The translations under genes and the position numbers were made by a program. From Smithella sp. D17 (GTDB lineage: Bacteria > Desulfobacterota > Syntrophia > Syntrophales > Smithellaceae): DNA of 5,818 nt. The stretch covers positions 1 to 5,818 of the forward strand of contig JQOA01000211.1 of assembly GCA_000753945.1 (NCBI GenBank). The letters are read 5' to 3'. This document shows, in pieces, positions 1-5,708 of the stretch; the first letter of the stretch is position 1; the number at the start of each line of letters is the position of its first letter. The notes beneath the pieces are model-generated. The model was not told the origin of the DNA and did no database searches. It saw only the letters and a program-made list of their open reading frames with translations.

Positions 1-332
1 AGCCTGCTGTCCGCAGTATAATTATAACATCCCGGAATCCTGTCATTGCAACAATTAATGCAATCATTTATACGTTTCACTTTTGCTTCGGATGTTACTT
101 TTTCTCTTTCAACTACTTTATCTTTTTCTACAACCTTTCCCTTTTCACCTGCCGTCTCTTCCGATGAAGGTTGTACATAAGATTCTTCTAACACACAATC
201 TCTCATCCCATCTTGCGGACTATCTGTGAATACTGAATTACCTGTACTATTAATACAACGATACAATTCTCCAGCGTTAACAGAAATTGCCAAAGCGAAA
301 AATACACATGATATAAAAATAATTCGTTTCAT
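1..332 (-). CDS. Secreted Cys-rich protein with DUF4124-like N-terminus (partial, 3' end missing)
   Basis: Reading the minus strand from the ATG at 332-330 gives an open frame that leaves the window after 110 codons, so the C-terminus is missing. Residues 1-20 form a signal peptide: MKR, a hydrophobic stretch, then a cleavage site near VNA|G. The mature start GELYRCINSTGNSVFTD resembles the DUF4124 pattern (a Y-C pair, then a G-N-x-V-F-T-D turn), a small domain common in proteobacterial envelope proteins. Residues about 57-86 are a Lys/Glu-rich linker with loosely repeated KVVE-type units. A Cys cluster follows (C91, C94, C95, C102), on top of C26 and C46. Export predicts disulfides or metal binding in the periplasm. 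The start is supported by a purine-rich AAGGGGGGGG just upstream. Function is unknown. The DUF4124 assignment is by eye and only moderately sure. Confidence 0.72.
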   Translation of the reverse strand, partial: MKRIIFISCVFFALAISVNAGELYRCINSTGNSVFTDSPQDGMRDCVLEESYVQPSSEETAGEKGKVVEKDKVVEREKVTSEAKVKRINDCINCCNDRIPGCYNYTADSR

Positions 333-631
333 ATCCCCCCCCTTAAGATAATCGGGAAAATTTATATATTGATGTAATATTTTATACATTTATCATAGTT
401 AACAATTGAAATCCACAACAGCAAATATTTTATTTTGCCTGAAAATTTACAGGCACAGACAAACATTTGTTTTTACCTTGACAGACATGTTCTTGCTAAT
501 TAATTGACATTACCATATAATCGTAAAAGCGGATTGAGTTCGATTTCCAGGCACTCCCGCCAATTATTCAGGCTATTATAAAAATAAGAGCAGCTTTATT
601 TTATTTTTTGAACATTTGAGGAGCAATCAAT
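333..631. other. AT-rich divergent intergenic region
   Basis: This stretch of about 300 bases separates the divergent secreted-protein gene (-) and nitroreductase gene (+). I found no plausible coding frame, tRNA or repeat in it. It holds a G8 tract next to the minus-strand start (335-342) and candidate promoters in both directions. For the minus strand, TTCAAT (complement of 405-410) and TATAAA (complement of 381-386) lie 18 nt apart, a weak match. The plus-strand candidate is listed separately. A perfect TTGACA at 478-483 and another at 504-509 have no well-spaced -10 partner. Confidence 0.5.
493..521 (+). promoter_or_regulatory. Candidate sigma-70 promoter for the nitroreductase gene
   Basis: TTGCTA (493-498) and a perfect TATAAT (516-521) are separated by 17 nt, which is the optimal sigma-70 spacing. 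The predicted start site would leave a leader of about 100 nt before the ATG at 632. In such AT-rich DNA a match of this quality can occur by chance, so it is only a candidate. Confidence 0.35.
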
Positions 632-1300
632 ATGGATTTGATGGAAGCCATTCAGCAGCGCAGAAGCATCCGGGCATTTAGAAACAAGCCTGTACCCAAA
701 GACACAATCATGGAAATTCTGAACATTGCCTGCCGGGCACCATCGGCCATGAATACCCAACCCTGGGAATTTGCGGTGGTGAGCGGCAAAAAGCTCGACA
801 AACTCAGAGCCGCTATCGTGGAAAAACTAAAAAACGGGGCGCCTATTGTACCGGATCATCTAGTGGTGAGCTGGCCTAATGAAGGTGTTTACAAACAGCG
901 CCAGATAACTCTAGCCAAACAGTTGTTCAAAGCTATGGACATTCAGCGTGAAGATACGGAAAAACGCGCCTGGTGGCTGGAGCGTGGTTTTCGTTTTTTC
1001 GATGCTCCGGCAGCCATCATTATCATATGCGACAAAGTTTTGGGAGAAGCAGGACCACTGCTTGATCTAGGCGCGGTAATGCAGAACATTTGCCTTGCGG
1101 CGATGCAGTTTGGCCTTGGTACCTGCATCGAGGATCAAGGCGTCTTATATCCGGAAGTGTTTCGCGAACATACCGGCATACCGCAAACCAAGCGTTTAAT
1201 GATTGCAATTGCCATTGGCTATCCTGATCTGAATTTCCCGGCCAATCAAATCCGTTCGGGAAGGGAACCGGCGGAAAATTTGACCACATGGGTGGAATGA
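632..1300 (+). CDS. Nitroreductase-family FMN oxidoreductase
   Basis: This 222-residue protein has the usual length of a single-domain nitroreductase: homodimeric, FMN-dependent and NAD(P)H-using, reducing nitro groups, quinones or related acceptors in the cytoplasm. The N-terminal RRSIRAF motif (residues 10-16) and P37-S38...N41-x-Q43-P-W45 are the classic FMN phosphate and ring contacts. The GAVMQNICLAA helix (147-157), then GLGTC (161-165) and the late AIGYPD (194-199), complete the fold signature. Start choice is firm: GAGGAG at 618-623 lies 8 nt before the ATG. The gene appears monocistronic, with no gene closely downstream on the same strand. The physiological substrate cannot be told from sequence, because the family is promiscuous and many anaerobes carry several paralogues. 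No signal peptide or iron-sulfur ligands are present. Confidence 0.93.
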   Translation: MDLMEAIQQRRSIRAFRNKPVPKDTIMEILNIACRAPSAMNTQPWEFAVVSGKKLDKLRAAIVEKLKNGAPIVPDHLVVSWPNEGVYKQRQITLAKQLFKAMDIQREDTEKRAWWLERGFRFFDAPAAIIIICDKVLGEAGPLLDLGAVMQNICLAAMQFGLGTCIEDQGVLYPEVFREHTGIPQTKRLMIAIAIGYPDLNFPANQIRSGREPAENLTTWVE

Positions 1301-1423
1301 TAATTAACGTTTTAAGACTGATTAATTGCCGCGAAAAACGAGATAAAAGAAAGCAGATAATATTGCCGACTCTAATACTGGATTAATTGTCTCAAAGATG
1401 ATCTTTATCAGATTAAGTTGTGT

Positions 1424-1642
1424 TTATGCTTTATGTTGCAGTTTCAGCCAGTCTTTAACATATTGAGCAATTTCCTGCCACCCTGGTTCACCAATAGCCC
1501 AGTGACTATGGTTGGGGAATTCTTTGTATGTGGAAACGGCTTTATATTTCTTTGCTACCTTTTTCACCACGGAAGCCGGAGTAATCCCGTCTTCTGATCC
1601 TGCGACAACCAGCACAGGGCATGTCACTTTGGATTTATCCAC
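1424..1642 (-). pseudogene. 3' remnant of an alpha/beta hydrolase gene
   Basis: The minus-strand frame ending at 1424 encodes about 72 residues that look like the C-terminal third of an alpha/beta hydrolase. The strand-and-turn VTCPVLVVAGSEDGITP carries the expected catalytic Asp, and FPNHSHWAIGEPGW carries the expected catalytic His, followed by a final amphipathic helix (EIAQYVKDWL). Full-length relatives are about 250-300 residues, with a nucleophile-elbow GxSxG motif that is absent here. Upstream of about 1642 the frame continues to a TTG codon at 1687, but the extra residues (a hydrophobic stretch) do not resemble the family, there is no ATG and no convincing ribosome binding site. The simplest reading is a decayed gene that lost its 5' two-thirds by deletion or replacement next to the TPR gene. 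A translated short protein from the TTG is possible but unlikely to be an active enzyme. Confidence 0.7.
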
Positions 1643-1729
1643 ATAGCATGGAAAAAGTAAAATAACAAAGATAAAAGAACGGAACAAAAAACCGTTTTAT
1701 GATCACACTTCCGCCAAATTAAAAAATCT

Positions 1730-1757
1730 TTGCTGCAATTTTTCTCATAATTATGAT
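1730..1757 (+). promoter_or_regulatory. Candidate promoter for the TPR gene
   Basis: TTGCTG (1730-1735) and TATGAT (1752-1757) are 16 nt apart, and the ATG follows about 30 nt after the -10 box. The -10 box matches the consensus at five of six positions and the -35 box at three of six. The position between a dead gene and an intact one fits, but the score is modest. Confidence 0.3.
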
Positions 1758-1786
1758 ATCAATATAAATGTATAAACGGAGGAGTT

Positions 1787-2413
1787 ATGCGCAATATTGT
1801 AATTTCCATATTTCTTGTTTTAACATTTCTTTGCTCCCCGGCCATGAGTGAAACAGCGGCCGACTGGTTCAATAAGGCAATCGCCTTGTCGGATGGCAAA
1901 AAATTTACCGACCCGCATAAAGCTATCTTATATTTGAGCAATGCTATTAAAATTCAACCGAATGATGCCGAAATGTATTACAACAGGGGTGTTGCTTACG
2001 AAAATCTTGGCCAGTACCAGCCTGCGATAAAGGACTACAATCAGGCAATTAGCCTCAAACCGGCTTATTCCGAAGCATTTTACAACAGGGGAACCCTTTA
2101 TAGTGAAATCGGCCAGTATCGGCAAGCCATCGAAGATTTTAATCAGGCCATTAGCCTGCAACCTAATGATGCCGAGGCCTATCATGGTCGGGGATTTGCT
2201 TATGATAAACTTGGCCAGTATCAGCAAGCCATCGAAGATTACAATAAGGCCATCAGCCTGCAGCCAAATTATGCCAGCGCTTATAATAACCGGGGTATTT
2301 ATTTCTTGTCGCATGGCAACAAAACGCTTGGTTGTTTCGACGCGCAAAGAGCTTGCGCATTGGGAAATTGTAAATTGTTAGAAATGGCTAAAAACAATGG
2401 TTTCTGCCCTTAA
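1787..2413 (+). CDS. Exported TPR-repeat protein with Cys-rich C-terminus
   Basis: This 208-residue protein starts with a signal peptide (MRNIVISIFLVLTFLCSPAMS, cleavage near residue 20-21), so it should act in the periplasm or envelope. The Cys at 16 lacks a good lipobox. Three regular 34-residue TPR units follow: residues 61-94, 95-128 and 129-162, each with the N-R-G-x-x-Y...G-Q-Y-x-x-A-I-x-D-x-N-x-A-I-S-L-x-P pattern. They are preceded by a divergent unit (about 24-60) and followed by a degenerate one (163-180). TPR arrays are protein-binding scaffolds, and no enzymatic motif is seen. The tail carries four cysteines (C183, C190, C195, C207) in an LGCxDAQRACALGNC context, which I recall from other deltaproteobacterial TPR proteins. 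GGAGG at 1778-1782 lies only 4 nt before the ATG. The partner is unknown. Confidence 0.9.
   Translation: MRNIVISIFLVLTFLCSPAMSETAADWFNKAIALSDGKKFTDPHKAILYLSNAIKIQPNDAEMYYNRGVAYENLGQYQPAIKDYNQAISLKPAYSEAFYNRGTLYSEIGQYRQAIEDFNQAISLQPNDAEAYHGRGFAYDKLGQYQQAIEDYNKAISLQPNYASAYNNRGIYFLSHGNKTLGCFDAQRACALGNCKLLEMAKNNGFCP
1967..2272 (+). repeat. Three tandem 102-bp TPR-coding repeats
   Basis: The units at 1967-2068, 2069-2170 and 2171-2272 keep a 102-nt period and encode successive 34-residue TPR motifs. Similarity is highest in the helix B half: 2111-2138 and 2213-2240 differ at one of 28 bases. This points to recent duplication or homogenisation of units 2 and 3, while unit 1 has diverged at the DNA level (for example AAGGACTACAAT against GAAGATTTTAAT). 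Confidence 0.85.
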
Positions 2414-2468
2414 TTTGAGACAACTTTAATAAAAACTTAGAACCTCAAATCCAGTTTTGACGTTGTCA

Positions 2469-3398
2469 CTACTCAACTAAAACGGACAGATTGATAAATT
2501 TTAAAATCGATGTCTGAAACTTATCGAAATACTCTTTAGCCTTGCCGGCTTTGGATGAAGGCAACTCTAAGGTTAACGTAAAAATATTTCTTTCATGACC
2601 TGCATAATTGCCCAAAGAACCGGGGAAAAAACCAAACTTTCGTAGAGGATGATTCGATTCTTTGCTGATTTTCTCCAACCAGTGTTCAAATGAATCCAAA
2701 TCAGAGGAAGGACCGTCATAATCGAAGAAATTAAGCGGAGAGTGAACGGAAAGTATTTTTTGCGGATTGAACCTTTTTATTAGGGCAATCTGAAACATAG
2801 TTTCCTGTTCCGATGCGGGCTTTTGCCCGGGATAATATCTCCTGTTTTTATGCTGTTTTATCTTCCACTGTTTCAGCGCTTCAGCAGACCAGTCTTTGGT
2901 GGGAAAGTTTCTGTTGATATCAACCCCGTTGGCATTGACCCGCCGGGGATTTTTTGAAAGGAACCCATCGGGATTAACGAGCGGCGCAATAACAATGCAC
3001 TTATCTTTAAAAATCTGCGGATTGTCTTTGATATAGTGAGCCATTTTGAGCATGAGATAGACAGTCGGCGTCTCGTCACCGTGAACAGCTCCCAGAAAAA
3101 GAACGCAATTTTTTCCCGAATCGCCAAAATGAACAAAAATGAGCGGGTGTTTTTTCTGCGTTGTGCGATAATATTCCCATGGAATCTCTCTCGGCTTGAT
3201 ATCACTCCAGCCATATTTCGCGCACTGCTTCTCCAGAGCTTCGATATAATTTGTCAATTCTTTGGGAAAAGATGTATCCGTAGCCGATACGGGCAAGGGC
3301 AGAAGAAAAAAAATTAACAAACAAAAATAAATTATCTTTATTAACTCTTTTAATTTTCTTGTTTTTATTTCCTCACGATCCAATATTTTCCAATCCAT
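2469..3398 (-). CDS. Exported M14-family zinc peptidase, MpaA-like (murein peptide amidase type)
   Basis: This 309-residue protein is a complete M14 zinc carboxypeptidase-fold enzyme. Zinc ligands are visible as H106 and E109 in AVHGDE and H219 in SVHSP. The substrate-binding stretch VNPDGF (141-146) is followed by RRVNANGVDINRNFPT (152-167), and the catalytic Glu is E278 in LTLELP. The SEQET element (196-200) and the late GSLGNY (260-265) resemble MpaA, which cleaves the gamma-D-Glu-meso-diaminopimelate bond of murein peptides. Substrate assignment is inference. Unlike E. coli MpaA, which is cytoplasmic, this protein has a Lys/Arg-rich N-terminus, a hydrophobic segment (22-36) and a VSA|T site near residue 39, so it should be exported or anchored. 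The ribosome binding site is poor: AAAGG about 14 nt before the ATG. No better start was found, though the N-terminus is the least certain part. The gene is convergent with the TPR gene. Confidence 0.88.
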   Translation of the reverse strand: MDWKILDREEIKTRKLKELIKIIYFCLLIFFLLPLPVSATDTSFPKELTNYIEALEKQCAKYGWSDIKPREIPWEYYRTTQKKHPLIFVHFGDSGKNCVLFLGAVHGDETPTVYLMLKMAHYIKDNPQIFKDKCIVIAPLVNPDGFLSKNPRRVNANGVDINRNFPTKDWSAEALKQWKIKQHKNRRYYPGQKPASEQETMFQIALIKRFNPQKILSVHSPLNFFDYDGPSSDLDSFEHWLEKISKESNHPLRKFGFFPGSLGNYAGHERNIFTLTLELPSSKAGKAKEYFDKFQTSILKFINLSVLVE

Positions 3399-3563
3399 TA
3401 CTTAAGTTTAAACCTTTCTTGATAGTTCATTGAGTTGTACATTCACTCTTTAGTTGCCATTTAATATGCGAGTAATTAAGCATACCTGCGCGATAGTCGT
3501 ATTAATGATAAAACCGGTCATCATATATATGTTTTTTTTATTAATGGCAAATTATTCTGGAGA

Positions 3564-4187
3564 TCACTTCATGCTTTTTTTTGAACAGGGTATGCAGACC
3601 TGACGCCCATCGTTTAATTTCATCATTTTTGACGCCATAGTCATCTCGCCGCATATTCCACAAGGTTCCGACGGCGCAAGCGGCGCGTAGAATGGTTCAT
3701 CGAATGGCATTTCTGTAGTTGTAAATATTTCTTCGAAGGGACGTGCCAAGAGATCATTTACCTTCAGCCGCTTTAGATTGCGCCGATCATCTTCCGACGC
3801 ATTTCCGGCAGCAACAACAGCCTCCAACCGGTCAAACTCGCTTTTGGCCTTGCCTTTGTAATCATAACGTGTATTTCGAGAAAATCTATAAGCCTGACGC
3901 TGGGAGCGGCTCAGTACGGTGAAGGCATTTTTCCCGAAATTATTTATTATCAGATTACCTTTCCCCACCACCGTCCCCAGCAAAACCTGAAGAGCATCCA
4001 CCGCGCAGGAATCATTTTCACAAATGGCAACAACTTCCTCATCAACAGATCGCGAGAGGTTCATTAATTTCATCGCCTCTTTGGCCACCCGGTAACCGTA
4101 AATCAAACCGGGACAAATATGTCCGTGAAATTCCACGCATTTATTGAGATCATCCGGCATCTTATTTTCACCGTCTATATTCTGCAT
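3564..4187 (-). CDS. FmdE-family protein with C-terminal zinc ribbon
   Basis: This 207-residue protein has the FmdE hallmark FHGHICPG (20-27) followed by the helix and glycine region ICENDSCAVDALQVLLGT (55-72) and GKGNLI (75-80), with conserved H21, H23, C25, C61 and D64. A basic and acidic helical linker (about 93-160) leads to a zinc ribbon with C176-x2-C179 and C198-x2-C201. The family is named for its gene's place in methanogen molybdenum formylmethanofuran dehydrogenase operons. Bacterial members are common in anaerobes, bind metal, and lack an agreed function, so I claim no reaction. The frame stays open 13 codons further to a TTG at 4226, but the ATG at 4187 has GGAG 8 nt upstream and begins just before the conserved domain, so I use it. 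No dehydrogenase subunit genes are adjacent. Confidence 0.9.
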   Translation of the reverse strand: MQNIDGENKMPDDLNKCVEFHGHICPGLIYGYRVAKEAMKLMNLSRSVDEEVVAICENDSCAVDALQVLLGTVVGKGNLIINNFGKNAFTVLSRSQRQAYRFSRNTRYDYKGKAKSEFDRLEAVVAAGNASEDDRRNLKRLKVNDLLARPFEEIFTTTEMPFDEPFYAPLAPSEPCGICGEMTMASKMMKLNDGRQVCIPCSKKSMK

Positions 4188-4195
4188 AAAAACTT

Positions 4196-4199
4196 CTCC
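4196..4199 (-). promoter_or_regulatory. Ribosome binding site fixing the FmdE start
   Basis: On the minus strand GGAG (within TTTGGAGAAG) sits 8 nt before the ATG at 4187. No comparable site precedes the in-frame TTG at 4226. This site decides the start in favour of the shorter 207-residue product. Confidence 0.75.
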
Positions 4200-4247
4200 A
4201 AAGATCTTTATTTGAACATTATTCAAAATATTAATGCGCCTTAATAA

Positions 4248-4277
4248 ATCATAAAATTACTTATTGCAATATGAAAA
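4248..4277 (-). promoter_or_regulatory. Weak candidate promoter for the FmdE gene
   Basis: On the minus strand TTTTCA (complement of 4272-4277) and TATGAT (complement of 4248-4253) are separated by 18 nt, about 60 nt upstream of the chosen ATG. It lies in the AT-rich divergent region shared with the CMD-like gene. It is a motif match only, and chance is a real possibility. Confidence 0.25.
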
Positions 4278-4335
4278 GATCAGCAGCATATTATTAGGAA
4301 ATGTCCATAAATTAAACTTTTTTTAGGAGTTTATG

Positions 4336-4911
4336 ATGAAAGCCTTTATCGACCCGCCTAAACATATCCCCTTTTATTTGAAAATCGGTATCTGGATTTC
4401 CAGAAAAGTGACTGGTCGTGATCTTTTGCCCGGCAAATTACTGGCCTGGTATCCAAAAGCAGCCATCAGTTCCGGAATCATGGAAGCCATGGTTGCGCAC
4501 AAAGATGGCAATCTGGACAAACGGATACTCAAGCTTGTACGTCTGCGAGCTTCCTTTTCCTTAGCCTGTCCTTTCTGCATCGACATGAATTATTATGACT
4601 ATGATCAATACGGAATTACGGCGAAAGAGCTTGCGGTGCTGCAGGGTATAAATGATATTGCTTCTGTAAAAACATTTTCACCTCGCGAAATTACCGCAAT
4701 GGAATATGCTGTTTTAATTTCCCGCACGCCTTTACAATTTCCGCAGGAATTCATCAGTAAATTAAAAGCCGAATTTAGCGAACGGGAAATCGTGATTCTA
4801 GCCAGCACTGCAGCTCAGGTTAATTACTGGGCGAGACTTTTGCAGGCGATGGGCGTACCACCCGCCGGATTTGCAGACCACTGTGATCTAAAGTTGCCAG
4901 CTTTATCGTGA
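4336..4911 (+). CDS. Carboxymuconolactone decarboxylase / AhpD-like protein
   Basis: This 191-residue, all-helical soluble protein has the core CMD/AhpD signature: a basic helix (LDKRILKLVRLRASF, 60-74) leading into CPFCIDMN (78-85), then a Y-G-I-T turn and a second helical half with LASTAAQVNYWARLLQAMGV (155-174). AhpD-type members use the CxxC pair for peroxide-related thiol chemistry, with a His four residues after the second Cys. Here that position is Asn85. The Glu found 12 residues before the first Cys in AhpD is replaced by Lys66. Classical AhpD relay activity is therefore doubtful, although the redox Cys pair is intact. Two ATGs are adjacent: AGGAG at 4325-4329 is 3 nt from the ATG at 4333 and 6 nt from the one at 4336, so I prefer the latter, which costs one Met. 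The gene is divergent from fmdE and appears monocistronic. Substrate unknown. Confidence 0.85.
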   Translation: MKAFIDPPKHIPFYLKIGIWISRKVTGRDLLPGKLLAWYPKAAISSGIMEAMVAHKDGNLDKRILKLVRLRASFSLACPFCIDMNYYDYDQYGITAKELAVLQGINDIASVKTFSPREITAMEYAVLISRTPLQFPQEFISKLKAEFSEREIVILASTAAQVNYWARLLQAMGVPPAGFADHCDLKLPALS

Positions 4912-5045
4912 TTAACATTCGCTAAAATAAGTTTCCATTCTCGTAATAGATGAACTCAAGCGGCCTTGTTTGTTAGTTTTTATACATTTCTTTTTAATTA
5001 AAATCATTAATTATTTAGATGGTTATCGCGTTCACTACCTCACCA

Positions 5046-5693
5046 TCAGGAAATAATGGCATTTAGTTTCGTAAAACCCGCATAGACAAAATATCCGGCA
5101 AACACAACCAAAAAAACGGCACAGACCGCAATCAGACCACGGTAAAGACGGTCAGTTAGAAAATTCCTTCCTCCGGCAACCGCCGCCGATACAAGAGAAT
5201 ACCAGCTCAGATCAGCCAGAATATGCCCGGTAAAGAAAAAGGCAATTCCCCAGAACCCAAACTTCCAGGAATAGAGTATATAACCAAGTCCTATTGTGGC
5301 CCACCATATTATCCAATAGGGATTAGCCACGCTCATTAATATACCACTGATCATCGGGTGATTTCTTCTTGTGCTGTTTCCCTCCAGTGAAAGATGCAGT
5401 GAAGGCAAAGAACGGAACATTCCGAAAGCCATCCAGAAGAGAATCAAAGCTCCTCCAATGGCGCTTACGACAAAAACAGCAGGCAACTGAAAAAAAGGTG
5501 CCAGACCAAGAAGAAGGGCAGCGACAAGCACAAGTTCCAGAATAGCATGGCCGGCAATCAACAGCGGCCCTGTAACAAAACCGCGCTGTGAGCTCTCACT
5601 TATCGTAACAGTTAAAAGCGGCCCCGGCATTAGAGCGCCGGAGAGCGCAATAATAAAAGATGAAACAAAAATAGTTAAAAGAGTAGTCAACAC
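5046..5693 (-). CDS. LysE/RhtB-family amino-acid exporter-like membrane protein
   Basis: This 215-residue inner-membrane protein has the family's usual length and about six hydrophobic segments (approximately 5-25, 43-65, 70-92, 115-140, 145-170 and 187-207). The N-terminal GALMPGP (19-25) and the G-H pair (48-49) match the LysE pattern, and a mid-protein SVANPYWIIWW (121-131) contains the conserved Asn-Pro. LysE-type proteins export amino acids or similar small solutes using the proton gradient. The substrate here is unknown. The start is GTG at 5693, or TTG one codon later. No Shine-Dalgarno is evident, but an upstream minus-strand frame ends 15 nt before it, so translational coupling in an operon is plausible. 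Residues 46-59 are encoded by one arm (5519-5557) of the 39-bp inverted repeat that ends at the window edge. The gene itself looks intact. Confidence 0.88.
   Translation of the reverse strand: MLTTLLTIFVSSFIIALSGALMPGPLLTVTISESSQRGFVTGPLLIAGHAILELVLVAALLLGLAPFFQLPAVFVVSAIGGALILFWMAFGMFRSLPSLHLSLEGNSTRRNHPMISGILMSVANPYWIIWWATIGLGYILYSWKFGFWGIAFFFTGHILADLSWYSLVSAAVAGGRNFLTDRLYRGLIAVCAVFLVVFAGYFVYAGFTKLNAIIS
5519..5557. repeat. 39-bp inverted repeat, arm inside lysE
   Basis: This segment is an exact reverse complement of 5780-5818, with 222 bases between the arms. Read on the minus strand it encodes residues 46-59 of the LysE-like protein (AGHAILELVLVA core). The identity begins sharply: the flanking base differs (A here, C in the other arm) and the sequence beyond is unrelated. 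Confidence 0.95.
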
Positions 5694-5708
5694 TGTTATT
5701 ATAAAATT

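Noticed and set aside
1317..1389. Near-direct repeat ACTG(G)ATTAATTG at 1317-1328 and 1377-1389 after the nitroreductase gene
   Set aside because: Two short AT-rich copies with a one-base insertion, with no further copies and no mobile-element features. Likely chance.
1674..1697. Hairpin AGAACGG ... CCGTTTT upstream of the hydrolase remnant
   Set aside because: Short stem with a G-T pair and a 9-nt loop. It follows no intact gene on either strand, so a terminator role has no support.
1928..2347. Long open frame on the minus strand opposite the TPR gene
   Set aside because: It is a by-product of the 102-bp repeat periodicity and codon bias of the TPR gene. It has no ribosome binding site and no family resemblance.
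2413..2450. Possible terminator between the convergent TPR and M14 genes (ATTTGAG ... CTCAAAT)
   Set aside because: Seven mostly A-T pairs around a 24-nt loop with no U tract give too weak a structure to call.
3454..3550. Inverted pair TTGCCATTTAAT / ATTAATGGCAA in the gap between the M14 and FmdE genes
   Set aside because: The arms are imperfect and about 75 bases apart in AT-rich DNA. No transposon-like content lies between them.
4957..4980. Small hairpin CAAG-CGGC-CTTG followed by a T-rich stretch after the CMD-like gene
   Set aside because: The stem is only four base pairs. The position is right for a terminator, but the support is insufficient.
5018..5047. Hairpin GATGGT ... ACCATC overlapping the lysE stop codon
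   Set aside because: Six base pairs with an 18-nt loop and no T run on the exit side. Not convincing as a terminator.
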